NCBI RefSeq assembly: GCF_021155765.1
Contig: NC_060110.1
Location: 2,294,001-2,358,000 of the forward strand
DNA: 64,000 bases
Origin: Diprion similis
Taxonomy: Eukaryota; Arthropoda; Insecta; Hymenoptera; Diprionidae
Reading direction: 5' to 3'
Both the position numbers and the translations under genes were made by a program. Of this stretch, positions 13,931-25,009 are shown one piece after another. Every line of letters starts with the position of its first letter. The first letter of the stretch is position 1. A model generated the notes under the pieces. That model saw only the letters and a list, made by a program, of their open reading frames with translations. It had not been told where the DNA came from and ran no database searches.

Positions 13931-16900
13931 GCCAAAAATGGGTACTTTTTATCAATTACCATAGCCAGGTTCGGGGATTCTTTGTATTCGTAAGCTACGA
14001 GGATCTCTCTCAATGAAAATACGAAACGAAAGAATAATGGAATTTTTGAAGAAAGATTGGATATCGATGGCAGCTTCAAATCGATTCAAAATTGTTGAAA
14101 ATCTGGTAGACTTGTTCCATTTTTTCATGACTTTGTAATCAATGGTATGATTGACTCGTAAGAAAATAATAACAAGTATGGATTCTTGGCCAATACGGCA
14201 ATACATTTAAGTATGGGTTAGATTGATGGATAGAATTGAGTCTTGGGAGTTACAATTTTAGTTGAATCGATTTTTGAAAATTATACCACGCAAATAATTT
14301 ATGTCGATCGTACTTCGAAGGAAGTTCCGACGTCGAATAAGGAGTTGACAAATAAAGTATCAAACCTCGGGATCATGAATTTAGCTGAAAGTTCTAGGGA
14401 CATTTATTTTTTCCAAAACATACTTTTGGTGTGGATTTTCATTCGATGAAAATTCGCAGTTATTTCACTATTTCTTTAAAATAATATGTCTGTTCATACT
14501 TGAGTCTATGAGATCCTATCAATCAAACTTCATTACATGACAATGAAAATTAATATTCAAGGTAAAAATTCACTACAGGACTTATTTGTTACGACATTTA
14601 ACTCATAAAATTGAAACAGTTGAAATCGCATTTTCACTTCTTATCATGGAGCCATAACGTGATATTAAATTATGTGAACCTCGAATCGAAATCAATCATA
14701 ATTAAACCTATATATTTAATTATAAGTTGGACTTCTTCAGAAGTTCGTTGCCTCCGAAAATCACTTGGCTGTTTCTTCAATTCATGGGTACATTCAGTTG
14801 ACCGTAACTTTTCACTTCGTGAGTCACATTGCAAATTGGATGCGCATCACTAGATTCGTTCTGAAAATTTCTGTGATTCTACACTAATTTGAAATCGGAA
14901 GTCATTCCGAAGACCGCAATTAAGTAGCAACGTTAAAACGTTACCCCCAGATTCTATTCTTTTATCTAATTTCTCGTCTTTTTCATCCTTATCCTTACAT
15001 CACAAAGTAGAATTAAAATTGACTAAGAGTTAGAGATCTACAGCGATTTTCGTGTGAAACGTGACTTGACTTTGGTAAAGGAAGTGCCTCGTTGCCCAGT
15101 ATTCTTATTCTAGAATCAAAAGAGTAACGAGAAACGATTTTCAACACCTTCACCGTGTCTCGGCTGCAGTGAAGGTACTCTTGCCTGCCACAGCGTTGAA
15201 TTAAAATTTAATTACATTATAGCGGTACAATCAGCGCGGCTATAATAACCGCAATCATTTTACAACGCGAGTTTACGAGCTGTTTGTACCGTGCATATCT
15301 GTTGAACATTTAACGCGTTAGATTCGACCAGTTTCGGCGGAATAAAAAATGTTCAGTCCCAATTCTTTGACTGTCAGAACTGATCGAAGTTTCCGGGGAC
15401 TACCGGGTGTGGCTCAATTAGAATGATGATAAATCAAAACTGTTGGTATAAATTTCAGCCCTTTCATTATTTTCAGCGTTTTTGCCTCTGCTAAACATGC
15501 AAACTAGGATGTCTAGGTAGAGCGAATGCCTAGAACTATATACGTACCTACGTGCGCACGTAATTTCCAAGCTCCATACCAGTTCTGGAATCGATAAATT
15601 ATTTCACCCATTATAATTACCAAGATGTCAAAGTTGAGTGTCAAGGAGAATATGCTGTTAACCCAACGCGCTCCGTTGATCGCAGACTCGACAATCTAGG
15701 TACCTAGCAATTAGTATTTGGAGTAACTACCCTATTCGCCCTCGGGATGAAGATATTATCTCGCGTATAGTTATACAACTCATATAGGTATATAGGTGGA
15801 GGTAATATCGCGGGACACGATCGGCTTTCATTAGCATAATCTGTATAAATCTTACACGGATCTTATCCCGTTCATAGAGAGTCGAAGATCCCCTGGGCCC
15901 GTACACCTATATTAGCCAACGTATAGGCGATAATTGCAAAATGTAAATCACGATGACTGAATACTTGACCATGGATAATCGGCTTCTGAATTTTATGATG
16001 TCATTATCATTCTAAGAACTATGGCCAACTCTGGAGGACAATCATTATCGATGTTTCAATCGCTGATGCGTGCAAAAAATTTCTCTCAGAGCTAGATTCT
16101 ATGAAAAGAATTCATTATGTGTACGATCTTTGTTTTGGAACCGAAACTGACAACGGCATTAGCTATACGAGCATATTTAAAACCAATTTGTATTATACGT
16201 AAGTTAACTTCGAGGAACGCAATGGGTGTGATACAGTTTCTAGTTATGTTATAGTTATTTCCTGACAAACTTTTTTTTGTATCTACTTTATTGATCATAG
16301 ACGCGTTCCAAAATGATCGTACCCGATTTTGATAATTAGGACCGCCAACTCTTTAGCAACAATAAGCGGTCGTTGCCTCAAGAGAGGGATTTTTAACCAG
16401 ATTTTATACTTGGCAGAGTTACTGCGAAATATTACAATTGACCATAGAATTTGTTTCCAAACTTTTCGTTGCTTTGGTCTATGTTTTGAAAAGTTATAGA
16501 TATCAAAATAAATTTCATAATTTCAAAACTTCCGGTCATCAAATATCGGCCACACAAACTTCAGCATAATCGATATATTGTATGTATTATTTGAATGTTT
16601 TTTTGTTTTTTTTTGTATGCCATTCTGCGACGGTATTTTTCACTACTTCGAAATTTTTCGGTTACCTATGCTATTTTGTCCTATTTAAGTATCCGAAAAA
16701 GAAAACCAAATATAAATGTGATAATGGAGTCGAGCCTACTACGAAAGAATCAACCTATATTTTGTTGATCCGGCCTAAATTTCATCGAAATTGCGAATGC
16801 ATACTTTTTTTTAAATTTTATAAAGCCTACTCTAATTCATTCGTGCAACTGATTTTTGTAAGCAACAAATATCGCCTGAAGGTTTTTGTAACGAATTCCA

Positions 16901-17134
16901 ATTCCACGTCCCGTGGAATACGTAGGTTAATAAAATCACGCTATAAATTTGAATTCGGGATAACAATCCGGCGAGTTGAGCTAATTCGAACTTATATAAC
17001 GAGATATCGTGGGAAAGTTCTCATTCGAATTTAGTTAACAAGTCGTAGTAGGTCCGTATAGGTACAATATGATGTACAAGCAGAGACCACTCTTCATCCG
17101 CTAACGGCGGATTAATATCAAACGGTCTTTTTCC

Positions 17135-17172
17135 TCTTCTCCTCTCTCTCTCTCTCTTTCTCTCCTTCTCGA
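17135..17172. repeat. CT/CTT-rich simple repeat
   Basis: A pyrimidine tract of TCTC units with interruptions lies about 200 bp before the CABIT acceptor at 17,364. It is a microsatellite-like tract of no obvious function. Confidence 0.7.
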
Positions 17173-17364
17173 TCTTGGCGTGATTTTCTCTCTTGAATCG
17201 CGCATACACGATCTACGATCGTAATTACACCGTATTCCCCAACCAATCGGAGCATTACTACGATGCGTTGTGGGTGGTATCGGAGTGAGACAAAATTCAT
17301 ATCATCATAGAAATCGTCAATTGAAGCAAGACCAATCGCTAATAGTGACATTTTTATTTTCCAG

Positions 17365-20300
17365 GCTGGTTCTCCGTAGTGTCTGGCAGCAACTTGACCG
17401 GAACTGCGAGAGTCTATCGAAGAGTTGAAACCCTCGTGAGAGCCGGAGTCCCAGCTTTCCTATTGACTTCGCCCCTCAGAGCGTACACCCTGACGCATTC
17501 GAAAATGGGTAAGAATTACTTCTTTCATTGCATTCGAGGGTGAATCGGCTGAACCGAAAACACAGAAAAATTCACTAAAGAATCTTTCTCGATTTTATTT
17601 GGAAAAATGTATACCAAATGGACATAAAATTATAGTTGTGTAGTTATCACGCGCGAAAATTTAATTCGTAATGAACATTTTGTGTGCAGTGTATCGTACT
17701 TACAGAAATCTATCTCTACCTAGTCTCAAGATAATTGTCGGTAAATTTATTTTCAAACAATATCTGAAGGTCTGTATGGTGAACAAAATGTTTTCCAAAA
17801 ACGCCAGAGCCTAATCGATATGAACGTTCTAGCTGTAAAACCTTTTCTCGAATCGTCGATATCTTAGCTTCCGTTAATCGAATTGCCTTGAGTTAATTTC
17901 GATTTATTCCTAATCATCATCTGCTAATCGCGCCTAATCAGCTACAACTAATTTCGGTATCTGTGAAACTACTGCTGACGCGTACGTAACCCAAGTTGCC
18001 TAGCTTCAGGCTGCGCGATTTAAGCGATGAGCAATCATGCTTGCCTCGCTCTTTTTCCATCTCCCCATATTATGTGGAAATACTTTCACCTTGAATGTTG
18101 CACGCGTTGGCATGAGACGCACGTCATTGAAAATAGGAATGTTTAACACTCGGTTGATGGAGCGTTTGAAAGCAGTTACCCGTGACACGGAAATTCCCGA
18201 GCCAAACCCACTTGGAATCACGTCATTACTTATTGTTAGTTGATTTCTGACTTTCAGAATATTCACGTTCGATCTTCGTTGAATGTCGTGCACATTTATG
18301 ATGCGGCGAACGACCCTGTATTGATTGAAAATTTATAGGAAGTATTTCGTGAAAGTAGTCACTCGAACCAGCTGCAGCAATTCCGTATCCTATGTAACGT
18401 AAGGATATCCTGCGTAAGGTGTCAACCACCCTAAGTATGAGTGGTCACTTTCACGAAATACTCCAGCTACCAAAGAAAAAAATTCAATGGAAAGAGGATC
18501 AATCCCTCAATTCGTGAAGATGTTTACAGCTGAATGATTGATCCTGTATATTTCGGTAATTACCAGCTATCGAATCTGATCGAAACCTAGGTTTTACAAT
18601 ATGGAATATCAAAGATCAATTTCTTTCATAGGTGCTTTTTTATTTCAAAGTCACTATAAATCTAGTTATCGATCTCTTGGAGTAGAAAAATCCTCATTTA
18701 ATGTAAAAAGTAAGTCTTCAAGTATTATGCTCTGAATTGACAATTATTATCAGCCCCCATCTTGACTATTATTGCGTCCATCTTTTCTACCAAACGCGTC
18801 TTTGATGTACTCTCATTATTCCAAGATTCCCACACTTCGGGCCATCACCCTAATGGTCAATTACTACGTCTTTCACAGAAAACGGTAACCTCCGAGCTCA
18901 CTACACGAAAACGACGGTCCGTGCCGGCGAGGTCCTACGGCTGGTCGCGGTCTTCCAGGACACGAGGCGCTATCCCCTGACCTTTGGGATCAGCGGGGTT
19001 AAGGGATCTTTGGAGAAGGATCAGTACGCGCAATGTCTAGACTCCCACGGAAGGGAAATCTTCGCTCCTCTCTCTGCCAGAGGCGAATTTTATGCGACCT
19101 GCCCCAGCGGGAGCTCGGACACTGACTCTGACGCCATACTCTACAAGGTGCACCAACTCGCTAAAAGGGATCTGCCACTCAAGGTACGTCTTCCTGTGCC
19201 ACAAGGTCTCGTTATAAGTACTCGTAGTAGCAGCAGCCGAACGATTAGTCCAATGTGAATACGCTCTTTTGTATAATATACATATCCGATAATCTGATTT
19301 TATGTAAATTGTATTGAAGATTTCTGTGAACCTTGAATCTACAGAAATATTGCTGCGATCTTACGACGAATGACGCAGGCAACAATTAGATTTATAATTC
19401 TTTTTGTAAACATGTCACAGGTGAGACTAGTGGCTGGTCCTTTGCCAGTCCCTCTTCCCCGTGAGTACGCGGGCTTGATGCAGCTTCAAACAGCTACCAG
19501 AGGCTCAATTGTATTGGGATGTCTCGTACCAGAGAGACCAGTACACGATCCAGAAATGCTCGAACTGATGGTTTCAGAGCCTGGAGCGCCACGAGTTAGA
19601 CGCGCTCGTCTCGGTTATCCTTCGGAGGCTCGGCTACTTGCATCTCCAAAGATGCAGAGATTACTGACTGCCTGCTGGTACGTGTGTCTATCTTATGCAT
19701 ACATATGCGTGTACGTTACGAGGTAGAATAGGATAACACTATGGGAATTCGACAAATTTTCTAAAAAATAAAAAGACGGAATTCAATAAGGCTGTTTTGT
19801 ATTTTTGTTCACTGTCATTGGCATAATCGACATCGAAATTAACATTGTTTGAGATTTTATACAACTTTCTTTGTCTTCCTCCTTTCCTATAACTTTTGAT
19901 TCAGACGATACCATCCATTCTTTCTTGTACTCGAACTTTAATTCACCGCATGGACTCAGGGTTACAAAAGCTGTTTCATTTAATTCTTATTTTATATAAC
20001 AGCAGGACGCTGGGTGACCGTGCCACGGAACCAAGAGTCGCACCGCATACGTGGCAACCAAAGATCACGCCAGAAAAGGAGCTTAACTTGAAGGAAATTA
20101 AACCAAAGCCCGAAACAAAGCCAATCCTGCGAAGTCTTCGCGATGGTTTAGAGAATCTGAAGAAGACAGCAAGTCGAGAACGAAGCCAAACAAGACAAAC
20201 GGGGAACGGTGGTGGTTTCCTTGAAAAAATCTCGAAGCTAACTCAAAGTAGCAAAAGCCGGAATCCGGCGAAGAAGTCGGCTTCTTTCACGTTCGCCGTT

Positions 20301-20756
20301 CGACCGGAAGTCGCAATGCGCTCGGGGGAGAAGTACGCGAGTCTTGAACCGGACGTGACGTCAGCCGGCAGCAACAGGGGTGCCAAACAACCAGTTCAGA
20401 GATCGGTCTCGGCTGGTGTCCTGGACACACATCAGGCTCACGTTGAGCTTGAGCCAAACTACGCCCGGGTTAGGGATAGTCTGGTGCTTTCATCTAGTCC
20501 GCCAAATCTGACGAAGGCCAAGGCGGAAGACATATACGCGGAGATATGCGAGAATGCCGCCGCTGAAAACGTGCCAAACTTATCGGATAATCATATCGTC
20601 GCAAGAGTGAAAATCATCGTGCGAAACGATAGCGTTTATCCCGATGCTGACGAAAGAAGTGGCCATAATAATTATGTCAATTTAATACACACCTCCCAAC
20701 AGATCGATTCAATCATCAACACCGACGTCGACGTGGTATATAACACGGTTTTATGA
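17365..20756 (+). CDS. CABIT-domain adaptor (GAREM/THEMIS-like), remaining four exons to the stop
   Basis: Coding exons are 17,365-17,508, 18,879-19,183, 19,421-19,677 and 20,003-20,756 (stop TGA). Junction phases 1/0/2 agree throughout. With the exon at 1-219, about 559 residues are visible. Exons 2-4 complete the CABIT domain (WFSVVSG, then VRAGEVLRLVAVFQ, then the LPREYAGL stretch). The last exon is a basic, low-complexity linker (ISKLTQSSKSRNPAKK) followed by tyrosine motifs: KYASL, NYARV, IYAEI, NYVNL and a C-terminal VVYNTVL. NYVNL fits the Grb2 SH2 consensus Y-[IV]-N, and VVYNTV fits an ITIM-type VxYxxV site. GAREM proteins are known to recruit Grb2 and SHP2, so an adaptor role in receptor tyrosine kinase signalling is a reasonable inference. 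The last acceptor is a tandem CAGCAG. A relation to Drosophila serrano is possible but unverified. Confidence 0.85.
18339..18464. repeat. Intronic inverted repeat with 26-bp arms
   Basis: The left arm GGAAGTATTTCGTGAAAG (with TAGTCACTC) at 18,339-18,364 is mirrored at 18,439-18,464 (GAGTGGTCACTTTCACGAAA, then TACTCC). The 74-nt spacer contains further pairing, GTATCCT with AGGATAT. A transcript would fold into an extended hairpin. It lies in CABIT intron 2. Confidence 0.65.
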
Positions 20757-21146
20757 ACCTCGGGGTCGTTGATGGAACGAATCGTTGTTGCCGATTGTGG
20801 CAATATCGTATGTTGCGAGGAAAAAGCTTGGCGTGCTAGACATTTGTATTATAGTTGTCGATATAGACAGATGTAAATTCGTAGATTATTTCTAATTATA
20901 TACATACGTGTAAATATATTCAAATACATGACACATGCATCTGTTTTGAAACAATATACGATTGTTGTACAAGTACCCACCTGTTATACTCGATTGATGT
21001 GTTTTAGACGTCAAGAATGTGCGACATTAAATATACTCTGGCATATTTTCGTAGAATACGAAGTTCAAACATTCATTCCAATCAAATTAATTCGGCGAAG
21101 CAAAAATAACCAGGCTGGCCATTTCCATTTGTAACCAGTGTTCCAT

Positions 21147-21152
21147 AATAAA
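21147..21152 (+). terminator. Candidate polyadenylation signal for the CABIT gene
   Basis: AATAAA lies 391 bp after the stop codon at 20,756. It is the first canonical hexamer I found in the 3' region. Confidence 0.5.
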
Positions 21153-21750
21153 ATATTAAGTCATGCAGATCTCCATGATGCGAAATACTGTAGATACACT
21201 ACGAATTCTGATAAACAAAGAATTTATTGGATAGAATAGGTGAGAGAAAAAATCAAAATCTATCACTCTTACATCTATAAAAGTAAATAAAAGTAAATTG
21301 TCCGTTTGATTCGTCGTGATTGTGATAAATGGTGACCTGGCTCAGGGCTTATTATTCCCAATCCATTATTCATAGAAACATATAGAATTCAAAGTCCGTA
21401 TCTAGTCCGGTAGATTATTTTGAACATCATCTATTACATAGCGGTCCCGAAATATATACACAGGCTGCACGGAAGAAAAGTTTGGAAGTAAGAAACTAAA
21501 AAATTTTTATGTGTTTGCTTATTGAGAAAAAATGTCACAACCGAATTTCGACAAAATTGGATCGAATTTGCCGCTAAGTATGTGAAAAAATTAGTTTCCG
21601 TCTCGCGAACTGAAGCAATCAGTTTTCATAACGTAATCAAAGTTTAATGGTTTGCACAGTAGTAATAATATTATTCTCATCTTCTTTACTTTGGAAATGT
21701 TTCCGGGACTTACAAGAAACATGAATTTAGTGTATCCTTCTGATTTCGAT

Positions 21751-22073
21751 GCAACTCACGTATGTTGTAGAACATTGAAAACTAAAAGACGAAAAATGTC
21801 AACGATTCCCAAAGATGGGCATCCAATGGGGTGGTTTCTCAGTTTCTTGTAGAAGCATTTGGATGTATTGGAATGAAACCTTCAGTGAAACTTTTCATCC
21901 GTCAATAGAAACATTTCAGCGTTGGATTCATTCAAATTCATCATGCGCATCAATAAATCACCCCATGGAGTATCCACATTTGGGGGTCGCTATCACCTCT
22001 TAAAACCTCTTTTCTACCGTTGAAAGAATATGCTTCTTTTAGCTTTCAATGTTCTACAACATACGTGAGTTGC
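21751..22073. mobile_element. Short inverted-repeat element, about 320 bp
   Basis: A 38-bp arm beginning GCAACTCACGTATGTTGTAG at 21,751-21,788 recurs as its reverse complement at 22,036-22,073 with one mismatch. The interior has no coding potential. It resembles a foldback MITE. Target-site duplications were not resolved. Confidence 0.65.
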
Positions 22074-23413
22074 AACAAATTTGAAGGGGGAGACCGAACT
22101 GATGTTCCATGTTAGTGATTTATTTTATAACGTGAGTTTAAAGAGCTTCAATGTGAATTTAAGGTTGGCGCTGGGGGCAGGTAAAACAGTTATAATAAAT
22201 TGCCGATGGAAAACTGGTCAATTAGTATCCGAATGCTACTTAACGTTTCGAAAAACGTATCGTATAACCAAGTCCGTCTTCCTAAAAGTTAAATGGGTGC
22301 AGCTCAGTCGATTTTAACAAAAATGAATATATCTCCGAAACGATGCTACGTAACAGATTGTTCTTCCGACATTTGACGATTAACGAGTAATAGGATCTAT
22401 CGAAGACATGAAAACCATCGAAAACAAAAAAAAAAAATGTTTTACGCGGTTTTCCATGCATGTTTTCCATACACAAAGTACCCGTTTCTATGGCGGTCGA
22501 GTGAGTGTGCGAATGCGGTTTTGAATCCTAGGAGTTAAAAAACGGTCTTTTCAATACTACGCGCATGCGCTATCACGAACAAATCTGATATCACGTGACT
22601 CTAACCTCAATTTCGTGCTCTGTGAAAAAAAACGTAACACACTCCATCATAAAAATCCAACTCGGTTTATTTAGACGAGCAATTGAATCAAGTTGCCCAG
22701 TGCATTTTAACGCTTAATCGGTAATTGGCGACCCGAATTACAGATGTGGGTCTAACTATTTGCACGATTGTTTCTAGTGTCTAACATTCGGAAATTCTCG
22801 TGGAGTGCCGTTCTGACGTCACACAGTCTTTCTCAGAAACTTGTTTTTGATTGGCAACGAAATAGATAGCGTTGACTACATGTCTTAACATCTTTCTTAC
22901 CAAGCGGCGATAAATTCATCGGCTACAGGTAGCCAACTCGGCTATAACTTTTTTTTTTGTCATGCATATATCAATCGATCTGCTCATTTTTTATACAGAA
23001 AAAATATGATACGCTAGCGAGAATTTCTTTTAATTTTTTTGTTATGCCTGTTAATGTTAGTACGAATTTTAAAAATGTAACAATCATTGGTATATTACTG
23101 TATATAGGAATAAGACCGACATTCTTTTTTCTTTGTACTAATTGTAACTTTTAATTCAATCACGGTCAATAATTGTGTTTAAGTTAACGCTGAGTAATCA
23201 ACTTTTGAATTTAAATAAAAATTCCCGCTTCAACTACCTACGTGCCACGACCGGGGCTACGCGGGTGCTGCGGCTCTAGTATTACTACGTTCAGTGGTAA
23301 AAACACAGCCACACACACCACGGAGCAACATACAAATGTGTTTCGAAGTAATTATGTTGAATATCTATTTCGTGAATTAAATATCGGATTTACTCTGGTC
23401 GATACTAAACATA

Positions 23414-24505
23414 ATGGCACTCAGAGTGTTGAGAAAGGTATGATTTTGAAACCCAGTCACATATGAACCTCTATAATTGGGAAGTAAAACATAACCTAAC
23501 ACTTATTTATACTGTCAAATTTACCTCATGCGTTTTCAATTCTTTTTCAAGGTAGTGGAATCCACTCTACGACCTCAACTCGGGTTTTCGTTTCGCCGTG
23601 CCTATTCCCTGTATGAACCAGACTATTTGGAGGTTAGTTTCTATTTTCTCATTAACATTACGTCTAATCGATCGAACTAGAAATTATTTTCTCTGAGATT
23701 GGCTGATTTTGTCCTATATGTAATAAACATGTATTACATCTTGACTCGTTATTGTCAATAGCGACACCAATCAGAATACTGAGAGTATCAGTGATGTTGT
23801 GATTTTCATTAGAATCTAATTTATTTCAGGTAGGAAAATCCAATATACCTGTGCACGATGTCTTGAATATTCAACTTACAGCATACAACTTTTGTATCCT
23901 AGAAAGCTATCATCACTTTCTTGATAATTTAATTCATGATATGGGTATAGAAGTTGAGACGAGGTTAGTATTATTTTTATTCAACATTTCTTATTATTGT
24001 CATAATTTACAACAAGAAGAAGGCTTATTGCGATTAACTTGAAATACTTTTGCAGCTGCGAATGATTTACAATTTACTCAAACTGATGAAAAATTAAAAA
24101 GAGCATAAATCTTCTTCTTACAATGTGGATAAATTAGCAATACGTATGATTTCATAATACTTGATTGAAGATTGGTAACAGGTGAAAAAAAATTTCAGCT
24201 GGGCCCTACCACCAAAACACGAGATCATACAAAAGTTCAAGCCGAGGAGTACTGTGATTGATTCTGAATACAAATTGAAGACATATTTCAGAAATATACA
24301 AGTGGTTGAACCACCTTCGACTCTGTACCCTATTCTTCTTCGAATGATAGACGCGAGTCTTCCAGAAGGGGTAACAGTCAATGTAGTAAAACATGAACCA
24401 GAACACGAAGAAATTAGGCAAGTTCCCAATAAGGACCTTCTGGAACTTAAAGACCAGCTAGAAAATGTTGGCAAAGCCCCGCCAAAAAGGAAAAGAGGCT
24501 TTTAA
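23414..24505 (+). CDS. mRpL48: Mitochondrial large ribosomal subunit protein L48
   Basis: Coding exons are 23,414-23,437, 23,552-23,632, 23,830-23,963 and 24,199-24,505 (stop TAA), giving 181 aa with consistent phases 0/0/2. The start MALRVLRK is the first in-frame ATG and begins a basic, Arg-rich leader typical of mitochondrial import. The core VLNIQLTAYNFCILESY with LIHDMGIEVE matches the human MRPL48 pattern VLNI-LTAY-x-LAESY. The SWALPP junction and ASLPEGVTVNVVKHE correspond to the SSLPEGV region near its C-terminus. L48 belongs to the S10-like alpha/beta fold and sits in the mitoribosome central protuberance. The short first intron right after eight codons separates most of the presequence. 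The gene is convergent with fritz; the stops are about 500 bp apart. Confidence 0.94.
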
Positions 24506-24563
24506 AATATATCAAAAAGCTTATTTTGTAAAAAATAATAGTACTGTATTATACTCGTTGTTA

Positions 24564-24569
24564 AATAAA
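24564..24569 (+). terminator. Polyadenylation signal of mRpL48
   Basis: AATAAA lies 59 bp after the mRpL48 stop, at a good distance for a short 3' UTR. Confidence 0.75.
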
Positions 24570-24676
24570 AGCTAGAGAAATGATTTACGTGAAGTGGAAT
24601 TAGTTTTCTCACAGCGCTTTTCGATCATTTTTTGTATGAAATATAATCTCGACTAAATAGATCTACTAAAAATATG

Positions 24677-24682
24677 TTTATT
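24677..24682 (-). terminator. Candidate polyadenylation signal of fritz
   Basis: TTTATT on the plus strand (AATAAA on the minus strand) lies about 330 bp past the fritz stop. The two convergent 3' ends are therefore about 110 bp apart. Confidence 0.55.
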
Positions 24683-25009
24683 TGCGATCAATAAAAATAT
24701 AAAATATGGACACATACCAATAACGTAATAATACAGATTCACTGGCAGTTAGTGGTTGTTACAGTTATACAATTACATTTAATTCCTTACTTATATAGGT
24801 AATACTATTTTTAAATATGAATTCATGATAAGTGTATTAATACGTAAAATCAAACCATGTTATACGTACACTAATATGTGATAATGAACCATTCTAATGC
24901 GCTATTTTAATCATGATTAAGTCTCAAAGTTTTTGTATCAAATTTAAAAAGTTCTTTTTTTTTACAATATTACGAATGAATATGTGTAAGTATTCAATCG
25001 TATCAAATT

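Larger units (their letters stand above)
220..17364 (+). other. 17.1-kb intron of the CABIT gene
   Basis: The donor is GTGAGT at 220 and the acceptor TTTTCCAG ends at 17,364; phases match. I see no exon that could be inserted in frame. Contents: an exon-like minus-strand segment near 8.2 kb, decayed coding-like patches near 11.05-11.41 and 13.64-13.93 kb, an inverted-repeat element at 11.5-12.06 kb, a CT-rich simple repeat near 17.14 kb, and A or T homopolymers (for example 9,676-9,689 and 13,180-13,197). The rest is AT-rich sequence in which I see nothing I can name. Confidence 0.75.
20757..23413 (+). other. 3' UTR of the CABIT gene and intergenic region before mRpL48
   Basis: About 2.7 kb without an open frame I can support. 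It holds the probable CABIT polyadenylation signal (21,147), an inverted-repeat element (21,751-22,073), a palindromic CGCGCATGCGC-type site near 22,560, and the CpG-richer sequence just before the mRpL48 start (about 23,240-23,410), which is probably its promoter and 5' UTR. Confidence 0.6.

Noticed and set aside
16582..17034. A 150-residue plus-strand open frame in the large CABIT intron.
   Set aside because: It begins in a T homopolymer region with a biased Phe/Lys/Tyr composition. No family features or conserved blocks were recognised.
19896..20002. An upstream methionine and open frame leading into the last CABIT exon.
   Set aside because: This part is intronic: exon 4 ends in phase 2 at 19,677 and only the CAGCAG acceptors at about 20,002-20,005 restore frame. 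The earlier acceptor at about 19,905 would create an immediate stop.
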